Origin: Actinobacillus minor NM305
GTDB taxonomy: Bacteria > Pseudomonadota > Gammaproteobacteria > Enterobacterales > Pasteurellaceae
DNA: 36,772 bases
Reading direction: 5' to 3'
Assembly (NCBI RefSeq): GCF_000175195.1
Contig: NZ_ACQL01000093.1
Span: 1 to 36,772 of the forward strand
The notes below the pieces were generated by a model. It did not search any database, was not told the origin of the DNA, and was given only the letters and a program-made list of their open reading frames with translations. The first letter of the stretch is position 1, and the number at the start of each line of letters is the position of its first letter. A program made the position numbers and the translations under genes. This document shows, piece by piece, positions 36,747-36,772 of this stretch.

Positions 36747-36772
36747 TTGCAAGGTTTTCATTTTTCTCTATA
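36747..36772 (+). promoter_or_regulatory. Possible promoter cut by the window end
   Basis: TTGCAA (36747-36752) and TATA at the very end are 16 bases apart, behind an A/T-rich tract. The spacing and composition resemble strong stable-RNA promoters in Pasteurellaceae, but the -10 is incomplete. Confidence 0.4.

Overview
The window is chromosomal DNA from a Pasteurellaceae bacterium (gamma-proteobacteria), most likely of the Actinobacillus/Mannheimia/Glaesserella side of the family. The reasons are housekeeping proteins closely matching known Haemophilus/Actinobacillus forms, AT-rich codon use, and exact copies of the uptake signal ACAAGCGGT, including an inverted pair that forms a terminator. 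I cannot name the species from sequence alone.

Layout. 53-2369 (minus): a purine permease of the NCS2 family and the ASADH-like protein Usg. 2429-2902 (plus): YbaK deacylase. 2978-7049 (minus): rodZ-ispG-hisS-yfgM, a cluster also found in E. coli. 7264-8814 (plus): a SulP anion transporter with a STAS domain. 8872-9528 (minus) ompW and 9780-12353 (plus) clpB diverge from a control region holding an FNR site, a perfect CRP core and a sigma-32 promoter. 12419-15673 (minus): ftsY-ftsE-ftsX. 15752-16603 (minus): thyA. 16687-17256 (plus): an unrecognised lipoprotein. 17335-18762 (minus): aspA with a CRP site. 18895-20281 (minus): a DUF1294 protein and purM, the latter with a PurR box. 20537-22291 (plus): a preQ1-I riboswitch followed by queC-queD-queE. 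22375-27187 (minus): cysK, thrB, thrA and the threonine leader peptide with its attenuator.

27188-32610 is the one accessory-looking stretch. It holds gene-poor DNA with short repeats, a BrnT/BrnA toxin-antitoxin pair, and a 4.3-kb reading frame for the stalk and membrane anchor of a trimeric autotransporter adhesin. That frame has no signal peptide, no convincing ribosome binding site and an in-frame stop just upstream, so it looks like the 3' part of a larger gene. Its codon choice changes along its length.

32737-36679 is ordinary again: sodA, alr and recD. The window ends inside what may be a strong promoter.

What stands out is mostly regulation readable from the DNA: class II FNR and CRP architectures at ompW and aspA, a heat-shock promoter plus internal start at clpB, a PurR operator at purM, translational preQ1 control of queCDE, and threonine/isoleucine attenuation of thrAB. 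I found no CRISPR array, rRNA, tRNA, insertion sequence or prophage, and no convincing wholly new system. The best candidate for something undescribed is the truncated adhesin with its brnTA neighbour.
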